Both the position numbers and the translations under genes were made by a program. 64,000 nt of DNA from an uncultured Sphingobacteriaceae bacterium (GTDB lineage Bacteria; Bacteroidota; Bacteroidia; Sphingobacteriales; Sphingobacteriaceae). The notes beneath the pieces were generated by a model, which was not told the origin of the DNA, did not search any database, and saw only the letters and a program-made list of their open reading frames with translations. The first letter of the stretch is position 1. Every line of letters begins with the position of its first letter. Where the stretch lies: the NCBI GenBank assembly GCA_946480915.1, contig CAMLLO010000007.1:112659-176658 (forward strand), in the 5' to 3' direction. This document shows, one piece after another, positions 43,966-53,750 of the stretch.

Positions 43966-46038
43966 ATGGAGCATCAAATTAATCGATTTTTTAATAATTT
44001 TTATCGCCTGTTTAGGATATATACGTTTTTCCTGGGGGTATTCACGTTATTTAGATTTTGGTTTTTTATACGGTTAGCCGATTTTAATGAGCTTGCGAAA
44101 GTACCCGAAGATATAGTAATGGCGTTTTTACGTGGTATGCAAAACGATACCATGATAATATGTTATTTTTTGGCAATACCTGTTGTTGTTTATCTTGTGG
44201 GGGTTTTTATTGAAAGTAAAGAATATCAACGCAAGTCTGCTTTATTTACTGCCTGGTATACTGGAATTACACTCGCCATCACCGTAATTATTCTTTTCGT
44301 TGATCAGTATTATTACAACTATTTTCAAACTCATATCAGTGTAATTATTTTCGGTCTTGCTGACGATGATTCCCAAACGGTAATGAGCTCTGTCTGGACC
44401 GATTATCCGATAATTCGAATATTTCTTGCCTGGATTGGTGTATTGTTTGCATTCAAATATTTCCTTCAGCGTATCTATGCAACCAGGGAATATCGTTTAA
44501 ATATCCCGAAGGGACTTAAGACAATTAGTGTCGTGCTTGTTCTCGGTGTTTTTTCACTGGCTCTTAAAGATCCTCGGAAAGCAGTTCCCCGTCAGATGCA
44601 AGCGTCTGACGTAAGCCAAAATAAATTTGCGGATTTTTTATCAATCAACGGTATTTATGCTTTGAAAAGCTCCTATACTGAGCGAAAGAAAAGCGCTAAT
44701 ATAATAGAAAATGAACTAGGCAGTCTTAAGGAATTGGGCTATAATACGCCGGTTCAGGCTGCTGCAGATTATTATACGGAAGATTCTCTTAAATCAATTT
44801 CCGAGCGGGAAGCTTTTGATAAACTATTCAGCAAAACTTCAAAGAACTCATTCCTTGAAAAAAATAAGCCCAACGTGGTTTTTGTTTTTATGGAGAGCAT
44901 GAGCAACTATAATATGAATTTCGATTCGGACCAAATGAATCTCTTGGGGAGTCTCAGGAAACATTTTAAGTCTGATGTATTGTTCCGTAATTTCGTTTCC
45001 AGCGGAAATATTACCATTCAGAGTCTGGAATACCTGATGGTAAACTCGCCGGTTGGTTTATCGCAATCTAAATATCGCTCTACTCAACTTCCTTCATCGG
45101 TGGCAATTCCATTCAAAAACTCCGGCTATCAAACCAATTTTATAACGGGAGGAAAAGTCAACTGGCGTTCAATGGGTGAATTTGCCGCCAATCAGCATTT
45201 TGACGAAGTCAAAGGAATGAGTCATATTCAATCAGATATTAAAAATTGTAAGTCAAACAAATGGGGTGTATATGATGAATATTTATTTGATTATGTGTTT
45301 GAAAAGCTTTCTCAAAAGAATTCTTCGCCTAAATTCTTTTTTGTACAAACTACGACAAACCATACGCCTTTCGAACTTCCAGCTGATTATAAGCCGTTTA
45401 AGATTTCTATAAACGATACTTTAAAAGAGCGCTTATTGGTAAAGGAGGAACTAGCGGTAAAGAATCTTAATGCATATCAGTATTCTAATAACAGTTTGGG
45501 GAATTTTCTGGATAAAATCAAGAATTCAGAGTTAGGAAAGAATACGATTGTTGTGATGACTGGTGATCATAATAACTTAATGCTTTTCGATTTTGATGAA
45601 GCGCATCAATTGCAGCAAAGAGGCGTTCCTTTATATATGTATATTCCGGAAAAGTATAAACCGAAAACTTCGATTAACACATCTCGATTCGCATCGCACA
45701 AAGATATTTTTCCGACGATATTTAATCTTGCCCTGTCAAACAGTCGCTATTTCAGTATAGGAAATAATTTACTTGATACGGCAACCAAGTATGAAAATAC
45801 AAAGTATTTCGGAATGAATATAGGTTCCTTTACTGCTTTTAGTAAAAGTACTGCAGTAAATTACTCGCCTGAGTCTGCTTTCTATGTCTGGAAAAATAAG
45901 ACAAATCAAGTTCTGAGCAAGGTTTCTAAATCAAGTGAGGCTGATCAGCTTTTAAAGAGGTCACGAGCGAACTATGCTTTATCTATGTTTTATATACTGA
46001 ACCAAATAAACAGAAACCAAAGAATGGCTCAGCTGTAG
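43966..46038 (+). CDS. LTA synthase-like membrane sulfatase family protein
   Basis: A 690-residue protein with about five N-terminal membrane helices (to about residue 190) and a large extracellular/periplasmic alkaline-phosphatase-fold domain. Seen: [15 protein letters not shown] (metal-binding Glu), the [13 protein letters not shown] region with the candidate catalytic Thr, [11 protein letters not shown], and [12 protein letters not shown] (Asp-His metal pair). LtaS enzymes polymerise glycerol phosphate in Gram-positives; in Bacteroidota relatives may add phosphoglycerol or phosphoethanolamine to surface glycans. Its stop overlaps convergent folD by 10 bases. Confidence 0.85.
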   Translation: MEHQINRFFNNFYRLFRIYTFFLGVFTLFRFWFFIRLADFNELAKVPEDIVMAFLRGMQNDTMIICYFLAIPVVVYLVGVFIESKEYQRKSALFTAWYTGITLAITVIILFVDQYYYNYFQTHISVIIFGLADDDSQTVMSSVWTDYPIIRIFLAWIGVLFAFKYFLQRIYATREYRLNIPKGLKTISVVLVLGVFSLALKDPRKAVPRQMQASDVSQNKFADFLSINGIYALKSSYTERKKSANIIENELGSLKELGYNTPVQAAADYYTEDSLKSISEREAFDKLFSKTSKNSFLEKNKPNVVFVFMESMSNYNMNFDSDQMNLLGSLRKHFKSDVLFRNFVSSGNITIQSLEYLMVNSPVGLSQSKYRSTQLPSSVAIPFKNSGYQTNFITGGKVNWRSMGEFAANQHFDEVKGMSHIQSDIKNCKSNKWGVYDEYLFDYVFEKLSQKNSSPKFFFVQTTTNHTPFELPADYKPFKISINDTLKERLLVKEELAVKNLNAYQYSNNSLGNFLDKIKNSELGKNTIVVMTGDHNNLMLFDFDEAHQLQQRGVPLYMYIPEKYKPKTSINTSRFASHKDIFPTIFNLALSNSRYFSIGNNLLDTATKYENTKYFGMNIGSFTAFSKSTAVNYSPESAFYVWKNKTNQVLSKVSKSSEADQLLKRSRANYALSMFYILNQINRNQRMAQL

Positions 46039-46910
46039 ACTTCTTTTCTTGCTGAAGCTAAGGTGTTTTTGAGTAATCCTATGATTGTCATTAATCCAAC
46101 GCCACCCGGAACCGGAGTTATCCACGAAGCTTTGGGAGCAACATTCTCAAAATCAACATCGCCGTAGAGTTTATATCCAGACTTTGTTGTTTGCGATATT
46201 TCACGATTAATACCAACATCAATAATAACTGCGCCGTCTTTCACCATGTCGGCTGTAATGAAATTTTTTCTGCCTATTGCTGCTACAATAATGTCTGCAG
46301 AGCGTACAAATTCTTCCAGATTTCTTGTTTTACTGTGGGTTAGGGTAACGGTGCAATTGCCAGGAATTGCATTGCGTGCCATTAAAACACTCATCGGACT
46401 ACCCACAATGTTGCTTCTTCCAACTACCACACAGTGCTTTCCAGCAGTCTCGATTTGATACTCTTTCAACAATAACAAGATTCCGTAAGGAGTAGCGGGA
46501 ATAAAGCAGGGGAGGTTGCGCATCATTCTGCCCAGGTTAATCGGATGGAAACCATCAACATCTTTTCTGTAGTCGATAGTTTCAGTAACCTTTTCAGGGT
46601 CAATATGTTTAGGAAGAGGTAGTTGAACGATTAATCCGTCAACAAATTCATCCTTGTTAATCTCTTTTATTTTTGCAAGCAATTCAGCTTCAGAGACAGA
46701 CTCGTCATATCGAAAAAGTGAAGATTTAAATCCCACCTTCTCGCAGTTTTTCATTTTGCTGGCTACATAGGTTTCGCTTCCGCCATCGTTACCAACCAAA
46801 ATGGCAACCAAATGTGGCCTACGACCTCTTGTTGCTAAAACAGCAGCAGCTTCAGCTGTTATTTCTTCTTTAAGTTTTTCTGATACGAATTTTCCGTCTA
46901 GTAACTGCAT
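46029..46910 (-). CDS. folD: methylenetetrahydrofolate dehydrogenase/cyclohydrolase
   Basis: A 293-residue bifunctional FolD, which interconverts methylene-, methenyl- and formyl-tetrahydrofolate. Seen: [19 protein letters not shown] (catalytic Lys), [28 protein letters not shown], the NADP-binding [19 protein letters not shown], and [12 protein letters not shown]. Normal length and start. A 118-base inverted-repeat block separates it from lepA downstream... both on the minus strand, lepA lying upstream of folD in transcription order. Its 3' end overlaps the sulfatase gene by 10 bases. Confidence 0.97.
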   Translation of the reverse strand: MQLLDGKFVSEKLKEEITAEAAAVLATRGRRPHLVAILVGNDGGSETYVASKMKNCEKVGFKSSLFRYDESVSEAELLAKIKEINKDEFVDGLIVQLPLPKHIDPEKVTETIDYRKDVDGFHPINLGRMMRNLPCFIPATPYGILLLLKEYQIETAGKHCVVVGRSNIVGSPMSVLMARNAIPGNCTVTLTHSKTRNLEEFVRSADIIVAAIGRKNFITADMVKDGAVIIDVGINREISQTTKSGYKLYGDVDFENVAPKASWITPVPGGVGLMTIIGLLKNTLASARKEVYS

Positions 46911-46922
46911 TTGGTATAAAGT

Positions 46923-47042
46923 AATAAGTATAAGGTATCAAGATTAATTGCTTACAATATTTTGATACATGTTCTATTATCGATTTAGGTAAAAGTATTG
47001 ATCAGCTACCAAGTCTTTATACTTGATACCATATACTTAATA
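46923..47042. repeat. 120-base element with 21-base terminal inverted repeats
   Basis: The arms 46923-46943 region (core AAGTATAAGGTATCAAG, 46926-46942) and 47022-47042 (core CTTGATACCATATACTT) are inverted copies with one mismatch in the 17-base core. They enclose 79 AT-rich bases and fill the gap between lepA and folD. This looks like a short non-coding repeat (MITE- or REP-like). Confidence 0.6.
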
Positions 47043-47044
47043 CT

Positions 47045-48832
47045 CTAATCTAGCTTCAAAACTGCCATAAACGCCGACTGTGGTATTTCTACGTTACCCA
47101 CCTGACGCATGCGTTTCTTACCTTTCTTTTGTTTTTCCAATAACTTCCGTTTTCGGGAAATATCACCACCGTAACATTTTGCCGTAACGTCTTTACGTAG
47201 GGCTTTTACCGTTTCTCGTGCGATGATTTTAGCCCCGATAGAAGCCTGTATTATTATTTCAAACTGCTGACGCGGTATAAGTTCTCTGAGCTTTTCACAA
47301 ATTCTTTTACCAAAGTCGTACGAATTGGTTCTGTGAATTAATGAAGAAAGAGCATCCACCGGTTCTGCATTCAGACGAATATCCAATCGTACTAAATCGG
47401 ACTGACGATAACCAATCTGATGATAATCAAAAGACGCATAACCTTTGGAAATTGTTTTTAAGCGATCATAGAAATCGAATACAATCTCGCCCATCGGCAT
47501 TTCGAATACAAGTTCAACGCGATCAGAAGTAAGGTAAGATTGATTGACAATTATGCCTCTTTTCTGAATACAAAGCGACATAACCGGTCCGACAAATTCA
47601 GATTTAGTTATAATATTAGCTTTAATATATGGCTCTTCAACAAAATCTATTTTGGAAGGGTCAGGAAGATCTGAAGGATTGTTTACCAGGATTTCTTCGC
47701 CCCGGGTTGTGAATGCTTTGTACGATACGTTTGGAACGGTTGTAATCACCGTCATATTGAACTCACGCTCTAAACGCTCCTGGATAATTTCCATGTGAAG
47801 CATTCCGAGGAAGCCGCAACGGAAACCAAATCCAAGGGCAGCAGACGATTCGGGTTCAAATACTATGGATGCGTCGTTAAGCTGTAGTTTGTGCATGCTT
47901 TCGCGAAGTTCTTCGAACTCATCTGTATCTACCGGATAAATTCCGGCAAATACCATTGGCTTCACCTCTTCGAACCCTTGAATAGCTTCCTTACTCGGAC
48001 GATCTTTGTGGGTGATTGTGTCACCAACTTTTACTTCGCGGGCTTCTTTAATTCCAGAGATAATGTATCCAACATCGCCGGTTTTTATTACATCTTTAGG
48101 TTGCTGTTGAAGTTTTAATGTGCCCACTTCATCTGCAATATATTCTTTACCTGTGGCCACAAATTTTACTTTATCGCCTTTGCGGATTTCGCCGTTAACA
48201 ACTTTAAAATAGGCTACAATTCCGCGGAATGAATTATAAACTGAGTCGAAGATCAAGGCCTGTAATTCTCCATCCGGGTTGCCCTTGGGAGGGTGAACAC
48301 GTTCGATGATAGCTCTTAAAATATCATAAACTCCCATCCCTGTTTTACCTGAAGCCGGAATTATCTCTTCGCGCTTACAGCCAATCAGTTCAACAATCTG
48401 ATCTTTAACTTCCTCGGGCATAGCGCCGGGAAGGTCCATTTTGTTCAGAATCGGGATGATCTCCAGGTCCTGCTCAAGCGCCAGATATAAATTTGAGATA
48501 GTTTGTGCCTGAATACCCTGCGCCGCATCCACAATGAGCAGTGCCCCTTCACAGGCTGCGATTGAACGTGAAACTTCGTAAGAGAAATCTACGTGTCCGG
48601 GAGTATCGATCAGGTTTAAAACATAGTCCTGCCCATCCAGTTGATAATTCATCTGGATAGCATGACTTTTTATAGTGATACCACGCTCACGCTCTAAATC
48701 CATATCATCAAGCAACTGGGCTTGTGATTCACGTTGAGTGATGGTGTTGGTGTATTCCAATAAACGATCAGCTAAAGTGCTCTTACCGTGATCGATATGT
48801 GCAATAATGCAAAAATTACGAATGTGCTTCAT
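47045..48832 (-). CDS. lepA: elongation factor 4 (LepA)
   Basis: A 595-residue ribosome-bound GTPase. Seen: G1 [15 protein letters not shown], switch [11 protein letters not shown]3 [13 protein letters not shown]4 NKMDLPGA, the LepA-specific [19 protein letters not shown], and the C-terminal domain [20 protein letters not shown]. It moves back or remodels stalled ribosomes and helps 30S assembly. The frame is open a further 128 codons upstream, but those have no LepA character; the ATG at 48832 gives the normal start [27 protein letters not shown] box lies 8 bases before it. Confidence 0.98.
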   Translation of the reverse strand: MKHIRNFCIIAHIDHGKSTLADRLLEYTNTITQRESQAQLLDDMDLERERGITIKSHAIQMNYQLDGQDYVLNLIDTPGHVDFSYEVSRSIAACEGALLIVDAAQGIQAQTISNLYLALEQDLEIIPILNKMDLPGAMPEEVKDQIVELIGCKREEIIPASGKTGMGVYDILRAIIERVHPPKGNPDGELQALIFDSVYNSFRGIVAYFKVVNGEIRKGDKVKFVATGKEYIADEVGTLKLQQQPKDVIKTGDVGYIISGIKEAREVKVGDTITHKDRPSKEAIQGFEEVKPMVFAGIYPVDTDEFEELRESMHKLQLNDASIVFEPESSAALGFGFRCGFLGMLHMEIIQERLEREFNMTVITTVPNVSYKAFTTRGEEILVNNPSDLPDPSKIDFVEEPYIKANIITKSEFVGPVMSLCIQKRGIIVNQSYLTSDRVELVFEMPMGEIVFDFYDRLKTISKGYASFDYHQIGYRQSDLVRLDIRLNAEPVDALSSLIHRTNSYDFGKRICEKLRELIPRQQFEIIIQASIGAKIIARETVKALRKDVTAKCYGGDISRKRKLLEKQKKGKKRMRQVGNVEIPQSAFMAVLKLD

Positions 48833-48840
48833 TTGAACCG

Positions 48841-48848
48841 CAAAGATA
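48841..48848 (-). promoter_or_regulatory. TAnnTTTG promoter box of lepA
   Basis: TATCTTTG on the minus strand, ending 8 bases before the ATG, so the mRNA leader would be only a few bases. It confirms the shorter lepA model. Confidence 0.55.
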
Positions 48849-48879
48849 GTTTTTTGAAGGGATATTTGATGTCTTAGCT

Positions 48880-48887
48880 TAAATTTG
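48880..48887 (+). promoter_or_regulatory. TAnnTTTG promoter box of the fructosamine-kinase family gene
   Basis: TAAATTTG, exact consensus; a possible TTTG -33 element is at 48853-48856. The ATG follows only 3 bases later, predicting a leaderless mRNA. Confidence 0.55.
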
Positions 48888-48890
48888 ATA

Positions 48891-49778
48891 ATGTTTTTAA
48901 GTGAACAATTAACAGATGCGATAAGTGATGCTATTATGCCGCGTGCAGGTGTTGACGCAAAAGTCAGGCTTATCAGACCAATAGCGGGTGGAAGTATCAA
49001 TAAATGCTTCCAAATTAAATATGGCAAAGACCTGTTCTTTTTAAAGGTGAATTGTTCACTAAAATTACCAGCGATGTTCATTGCGGAGGCCGAAGGATTA
49101 AGACGGATTGGGCAAACAAATACGATTTTGACGCCCGAAGTTATTTGTTCTGGATCGGTAGCGGATCGGCAGTTTTTAGTATTAGATTGGATCGAAAGCG
49201 GAGTTGTTACCAGCACTTCTCAACAAGAGTTGGGAAGAAATCTGGCCCAGCTTCATAAATGTTCGCAGCCGTTTTTCGGATTGGATCATAACAATTACAT
49301 GGGTTCTTTAGCCCAGGTGAATAGGCAAGGTGTTTCATGGACTGAGTTTTTTATTGAAGAGCGTCTAAAGCCCCAGGTTGAACTGGGAGAACTCAAGGGT
49401 TTGTTGGCCGGCTCAATTTTGGATCAGTTTGAAATCGTGTATGAAAAATTAGATTCTTTATACCCTGCTGAAAGGCCGGCTTTGATACACGGTGATTTGT
49501 GGAGTGGAAATTATCTGGTTAACAGCGCGGAAAAACCAGTATTAATAGATCCTGCAATCAGTTATTCCAATCGCGAATGTGATATAGCAATGACTACTCT
49601 GTTCGGAGGATTTCAGCAGCTTTTTTACGATGCTTATAATGAGGTTTTCCCCCTGCAGCAAGGTTGGAAACAAAGACTCGACCTGTGGAATTTGTATCCC
49701 TTGCTTGTTCACGTTAATCTTTTTGGAACATCTTATTTAAGCGGGATTAGGCGTACCCTGGCTGAATTTACTCAGTAA
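48891..49778 (+). CDS. fructosamine kinase family protein
   Basis: A 295-residue kinase-like protein of the FN3K family, which phosphorylates sugar residues attached to protein amines so that the adduct breaks down. Seen: [20 protein letters not shown] (ATP-binding loop and Lys), [19 protein letters not shown], the catalytic loop [14 protein letters not shown], and [23 protein letters not shown] at 48891 is used; an in-frame TTG at 48885 lies inside the promoter box. It is divergent from lepA, 58 bases apart. Confidence 0.9.
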   Translation: MFLSEQLTDAISDAIMPRAGVDAKVRLIRPIAGGSINKCFQIKYGKDLFFLKVNCSLKLPAMFIAEAEGLRRIGQTNTILTPEVICSGSVADRQFLVLDWIESGVVTSTSQQELGRNLAQLHKCSQPFFGLDHNNYMGSLAQVNRQGVSWTEFFIEERLKPQVELGELKGLLAGSILDQFEIVYEKLDSLYPAERPALIHGDLWSGNYLVNSAEKPVLIDPAISYSNRECDIAMTTLFGGFQQLFYDAYNEVFPLQQGWKQRLDLWNLYPLLVHVNLFGTSYLSGIRRTLAEFTQ

Positions 49779-49888
49779 TCCTTGCAGCATACGTGTTTGG
49801 GAATGTGAATGGATCGGCATTTCCTGTAATTAATACTGATTCCTGAACTTGTAATCCTTAAATTGCGAAAATTTTAAATTTTGATGCT

Positions 49889-51187
49889 GTGTGGTTAGAA
49901 AAATTAAAGCTCAATAAATCATTAGTACGCTCGATTACAGATGCTGGCTTCATTAATCCAAAAGAGATACAGGTTAAAACCATGACCCGTATTATTGGCG
50001 GACAGGATATAATTGCTATAGGTCCGGAAGGATGCGGCAAAACCAGTACGTATATTTTGGGCGTTTTAACCCGATTGAAAAATGGTTTTGAAGATGCTCC
50101 ACGTGCTTTGATCCTGGTGCCTGATAAAGAAAGAGTTCTTGCTGTAATAGAACAATTTGAATTACTGAATAAAAATAAAACCATTCGTATCGTTGGCCTC
50201 TACGCTGCCCCGGGCGTAGAAAGTCAGATGAATGATTTGGCCGATGGTTGCGATATTGTTGTAGCGACCCCGGATAGAGCGAGGGCTCTTTATCTGAAAT
50301 TGGGTTTGAATCTCAATAAGATTATCATGTTTGTTGTTGATGACGCCGAACTGATTGTAAAACAAGGTTTGCAATTGCCAGTGGTTGAATTAGCTAACAG
50401 CATTTCGAAATGTCAGCATTTAATATTTGCAGAGGTTTTGCACGATAGGATCCAGAAAATGATCGATCCCTTTATCAAACAACCTTTCGTGTTGGAGATT
50501 GAGGATTTGGGTGAATCTGTGGTAAATACCTATCAGCAGCTTCTGTACCATGTGCCTAATTTTCGCACGAAAGTGAACTTGCTTAGTCTATTGTTGAACG
50601 ATTCTGAAGTGTTTACTAAAACTGTGGTGTTTGTAAACACGCGCTTAACGGCCGAAAAGGTGTATAATCATCTAAAGCTTACATTGAAAGATGAAGTTGC
50701 GATTCTAAATCCTATATTTTTCGAATCTTTCGGATTAACAAGTATTGAAGACTTTTATGAAAGCGATAAAATCAGAGTTTTGATCGTTGCGAATGAGTTA
50801 AAGCTGCATTTGGATTTAACAGGTATTCCTTTTATAATCCAAGCTGAATTACCCGAGGAGAAGGAACTGTTTATAAGTCGGATTTTGCAGAATAATTCCG
50901 ATGAAGAAACAATGGCTTTGACATTCACAACTGATCTTGAATTGCCAATGGTTCGTAAAATAGAACAAGCTATTGGTCAGAGAATACCGGTTGCAGAGCT
51001 GCCGGAAAACTTGATTATTGATGTCGAGCCGAAGGAAAACGAAAATAAGAAACCTAAAACGGTAAGATCTCAAAATCCGGTGGAAGAAAAGGGGGCCGCC
51101 TTTCATGAAAAGAAAGCAAGTAATTCAAAAGATTACAACTATAGTTCGGGCTTAAAGGCTAAGATGAACAAAAAGAAAAATCATTGA
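49889..51187 (+). CDS. degenerate DEAD-box RNA helicase-like protein
   Basis: A 432-residue protein in the DEAD-box layout: Q-motif GFINPKEIQ, Walker A GPEGCGKTS, motif Ia VPDKER, Ib TPDRA, then DDAE in place of DEAD, AEV in place of SAT, VVFVNTR (IV), and no recognisable motif V (ARGxD) or VI (HRxGRxGR); the matching segment reads PEEKELFISRIL. A basic C-terminal tail (NSKDYNYSSGLKAKMNKKKN) could bind RNA. ATP binding may remain, but unwinding is doubtful. The start is GTG, since no in-frame ATG precedes the Q-motif. Confidence 0.82.
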   Translation: MWLEKLKLNKSLVRSITDAGFINPKEIQVKTMTRIIGGQDIIAIGPEGCGKTSTYILGVLTRLKNGFEDAPRALILVPDKERVLAVIEQFELLNKNKTIRIVGLYAAPGVESQMNDLADGCDIVVATPDRARALYLKLGLNLNKIIMFVVDDAELIVKQGLQLPVVELANSISKCQHLIFAEVLHDRIQKMIDPFIKQPFVLEIEDLGESVVNTYQQLLYHVPNFRTKVNLLSLLLNDSEVFTKTVVFVNTRLTAEKVYNHLKLTLKDEVAILNPIFFESFGLTSIEDFYESDKIRVLIVANELKLHLDLTGIPFIIQAELPEEKELFISRILQNNSDEETMALTFTTDLELPMVRKIEQAIGQRIPVAELPENLIIDVEPKENENKKPKTVRSQNPVEEKGAAFHEKKASNSKDYNYSSGLKAKMNKKKNH

Positions 51188-51243
51188 TTTGATTTCTAAA
51201 GATTCATAACTAAAGAAAGATGCAAATAGCTTGCAAGTAAACT

Positions 51244-51507
51244 TTAATTTTTGCTAAACTTTACCTTGAAAAACAGCATCACGCTATTTACCAGGCATGA
51301 AAATCCATTGGTTATTATGATAGGCAAATCGTCTTTTAAAACACCATAATAACTCCAGGTCCCTGTTCCGAGAATTAAAATAATCACCATAAAGGGAGAG
51401 ATATTTTCCGCGTTTTTCTCTTTTACTGTTTTAACCAACTGGGGGATCATTGCTGTAGACGTGAGAACGCCTGCTAAAATACCTACAATTTCATCACTAA
51501 TCTTCAT
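51244..51507 (-). CDS. SemiSWEET/PQ-loop transporter
   Basis: An 87-residue protein with three membrane helices and the PQ-loop pattern (GILAGVLTSTAMIPQLVKTV). SemiSWEETs are half-size SWEET transporters that move sugars as dimers; related PQ-loop proteins carry amino acids. Its start overlaps the cytochrome c stop by 4 bases (51504-51507), so it is part of the Sco/cytochrome operon, an odd partner for a sugar carrier. Substrate unknown. It is the last gene of the operon. Confidence 0.9.
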   Translation of the reverse strand: MKISDEIVGILAGVLTSTAMIPQLVKTVKEKNAENISPFMVIILILGTGTWSYYGVLKDDLPIIITNGFSCLVNSVMLFFKVKFSKN

Positions 51508-51935
51508 TCAGTGTCTCTACAAGCTTTCAAGTCTTTTGTAGCATTAGCAACATCATATAAGCCTTGCTTGTTTCCAAAAGAATTTGTTACGTAGGTGATT
51601 ACTGCAGCAATGTCGATATCAGGAAGGTGCGATTCGGCAGGCATTTTAGTGGAAAATTCTGTTCCATTTATTGAAATGATGTCTTCCATTCCATATTTTA
51701 TAATGCAGGCCAATTTTGATTTTTGCTTTTTAAGGAAAATAGAATCTGTTAATGGAGGATATAATTTAGCAAGGCCCTTTCCATCAATACCATGGCAATT
51801 TTGACAATGCTGTTCGTAAATCTGTTTGCCGGTGGTATAATATCTGGCGTAATTCAATTCACTCTCGCTTTGACAAGAATAAAGAATGAACATCACCAGA
51901 AAAAGACTTAAAAAAAATATGATCGAGTTGCGCAT
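51504..51935 (-). CDS. cytochrome c lipoprotein
   Basis: A 143-residue class I cytochrome c. A lipobox LYSCQ anchors it, the haem motif CQNCH is at about residue 45, and the distal Met is in FSTKMPAES. It would carry electrons in the periplasm. It lies 2 bases after the Sco gene and overlaps the SemiSWEET gene by 4 bases. The link with a Sco protein points to a copper-containing oxidase or reductase. Its C-terminus has an extra Cys (LKACRDTE). Confidence 0.92.
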   Translation of the reverse strand: MRNSIIFFLSLFLVMFILYSCQSESELNYARYYTTGKQIYEQHCQNCHGIDGKGLAKLYPPLTDSIFLKKQKSKLACIIKYGMEDIISINGTEFSTKMPAESHLPDIDIAAVITYVTNSFGNKQGLYDVANATKDLKACRDTE

Positions 51936-51937
51936 TA

Positions 51938-52573
51938 TTAATATTCCTTCAGCAAAGTTTTCATGTCCGAAATGAGTTGATCGACTTGCTCTGGCTTGGT
52001 TCCATCGTATGCGCCCCTGAGCCTTCTTTCTTTATCGACCAAAATAAACCAGCCTTGATGAATAAACCCGTCTCTTGCTGTCGAATCTTCTGAAACTGCC
52101 ACGAGGTAATTTTTTTCAGCCAGACTGTAAACGGAGTCTTTTGTGCCTTTAACAAATTGCCATTGATCGCCTGTAATGCCGAGCTTTTCGGCATACCTTT
52201 TCAGTTTTGACGGTGTATCGTATTTAAAATCGATGGTATGTGATAGGATTTTCACGTCCTTATTATCTTTAAATTCATCGTACACTTTTAGCATATTTCT
52301 ATGCATAATCGGACAAATAGAGGTGCAGGAAGTAAAGAAAAAATCTGCTACATAGATATGTCCGTCAAAATCCCTGCTGGTAACTGTTGCACTATCCTGA
52401 TTAATAAAACTAAAGTCAGGGATAGTTTGATAAATGGTATCGGTTATTGTTTTACCGTTTACCTGTTTTTCTACCGCTTCGCGCTCACCCAATATTGGCA
52501 GGCGTTTTTCGGTGCTATTTTTACAAGCAGCCAGCATGAAAAGGCTGGCTGCTATAAAAGTTTTTATTCTCAT
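51938..52573 (-). CDS. SCO1/SenC family copper chaperone/thioredoxin
   Basis: A 211-residue lipoprotein (lipobox LAACK). The SCO core has the copper motif FTSCTSICP (CxxxC) and the distant His in LSHTIDFKYDTP, with FSFINQDSATVTSRDFDG-like strand before it. Sco proteins deliver copper to the CuA site of cytochrome oxidase or act as periplasmic thiol reductases. It overlaps the upstream barrel gene by 4 bases and lies 2 bases before the cytochrome c gene, so all are made together. Confidence 0.93.
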   Translation of the reverse strand: MRIKTFIAASLFMLAACKNSTEKRLPILGEREAVEKQVNGKTITDTIYQTIPDFSFINQDSATVTSRDFDGHIYVADFFFTSCTSICPIMHRNMLKVYDEFKDNKDVKILSHTIDFKYDTPSKLKRYAEKLGITGDQWQFVKGTKDSVYSLAEKNYLVAVSEDSTARDGFIHQGWFILVDKERRLRGAYDGTKPEQVDQLISDMKTLLKEY

Positions 52574-53559
52574 TTTTTATTAATTAAATAATAGAGCTGA
52601 TTAAAGTTATAGGTAAATCCTACGTGTATTTTTCCGACACTTCTTAGGTGATCAGTGGGTGCATTGTAAGCATTTAATTGAACGCCTGTGTTTAGAGCAA
52701 TGTTTTTGTAAAACAAATCTAAGCCAACACCGGTCATCATATTATTCATTTCATGCTCATCAGTGAGTACACTATTCAACTTTTCACCTTTTGAGTATTC
52801 GTAAAAGTTCTGCAGCGAAGGTACAGCTTTGAAATTTTTTCCAATTGGTATTGTGTAAAATAGATTTACAAATTGGGTTGTACTATTTGCAATACTTAAA
52901 TCGCCGCTATTCTGACCGTTTACTTTATAAGATGCGTTCCAGCTAAATCCGAATTGTTTATACCCAAGCATATAATTTAAATAGACAAATCCGTCTGTAC
53001 TCCCTGTGCCAGGTTGATTGAGCAATAGATAAGTATCTCCGGCATTGTTTTTCAAATCATCTTTTCCTGTAGGTAATTTAATACCTGCACCGGCAACAAG
53101 TCTTTGGCTAAGTCCCGTACTACGAAGTTTCCGAATTAAGTGATAGCCTCCATACAAATTGATATCTCCTAAACCAGAAAGACTGGTGGTTTTTCCATGG
53201 TAATTGTATGAATTCGAATTATAGGGAACAATGGCGTTTAGTTCTATGCGCTGATGGATGAAATAGCGACCCCGAATTTCCATTGTCCTAAAAATCTCGT
53301 AATCATTCGGGTCGCCGTGGTGGTGATGAGGTACAGTTCCATCCGCATCCGACGGAATGAAAAAGTCGGAATTACTGGGAAATAGTTTATGATCCATTCC
53401 CTCATATCCATTGAAAGAACGATACCGATATAAAACACCAATACTGCTCTGGTTATCATAAGGGGTAATTCCCATGAAGCATCCGCATATATCGCATGGA
53501 AAAACCTGAAGAGCGCTAAGAAATAAGACAGTCAATATGCTTGTGTATTTAAGATTCAT
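52570..53559 (-). CDS. outer-membrane transporter-like protein with N-terminal CDICGC motif
   Basis: A 329-residue exported protein. After the signal peptide (MNLKYTSILTVLFLSALQVFP) the mature N-terminus begins CDICGCFMGITPYDNQ, a cluster of three cysteines that I know from a set of Bacteroidota outer-membrane proteins near copper and respiratory genes. The rest is beta-rich (ELNAIVPYNSNSY, GAGIKLPTGKDDL) like the MetA/transporter barrel family and ends without the classic Phe. His-rich HHHHGDPND (about residue 77) may bind metal too. First gene of a four-gene operon with Sco, cytochrome c and SemiSWEET. Confidence 0.75.
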   Translation of the reverse strand: MNLKYTSILTVLFLSALQVFPCDICGCFMGITPYDNQSSIGVLYRYRSFNGYEGMDHKLFPSNSDFFIPSDADGTVPHHHHGDPNDYEIFRTMEIRGRYFIHQRIELNAIVPYNSNSYNYHGKTTSLSGLGDINLYGGYHLIRKLRSTGLSQRLVAGAGIKLPTGKDDLKNNAGDTYLLLNQPGTGSTDGFVYLNYMLGYKQFGFSWNASYKVNGQNSGDLSIANSTTQFVNLFYTIPIGKNFKAVPSLQNFYEYSKGEKLNSVLTDEHEMNNMMTGVGLDLFYKNIALNTGVQLNAYNAPTDHLRSVGKIHVGFTYNFNQLYYLINKK

Positions 53560-53603
53560 TGTTAAAAGTTTTAGTCAGAAAATATTTCAAAATCAATAAA
53601 CAT

Positions 53604-53625
53604 TGATTGCGTGCAGTCGCAATCA
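53604..53625. repeat. inverted repeat upstream of the CDICGC operon
   Basis: TGATTGCG (53604-53611) and CGCAATCA (53618-53625), a perfect 8-bp inverted repeat with a 6-base loop, 45 bases before the operon's first ATG. It could be an operator or a leader hairpin. Confidence 0.5.
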
Positions 53626-53750
53626 CGAATGCGCAGGACAAAGCTTTTCAGTGCGAAAAAGCACCTTTTGCCGGCGTTTAATTTTCACTCGAAAAAACTG
53701 ATAAATCAGAATTTGGGAAATTTAAAATCACTTGTTCCCGCTAGAAAAAA

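Noticed and set aside
48833..49216. N-terminal extension of LepA by 128 codons
   Set aside because: The extension has no LepA sequence, overlaps the divergent kinase-like gene and its promoter, and the normal LepA start is at 48832.
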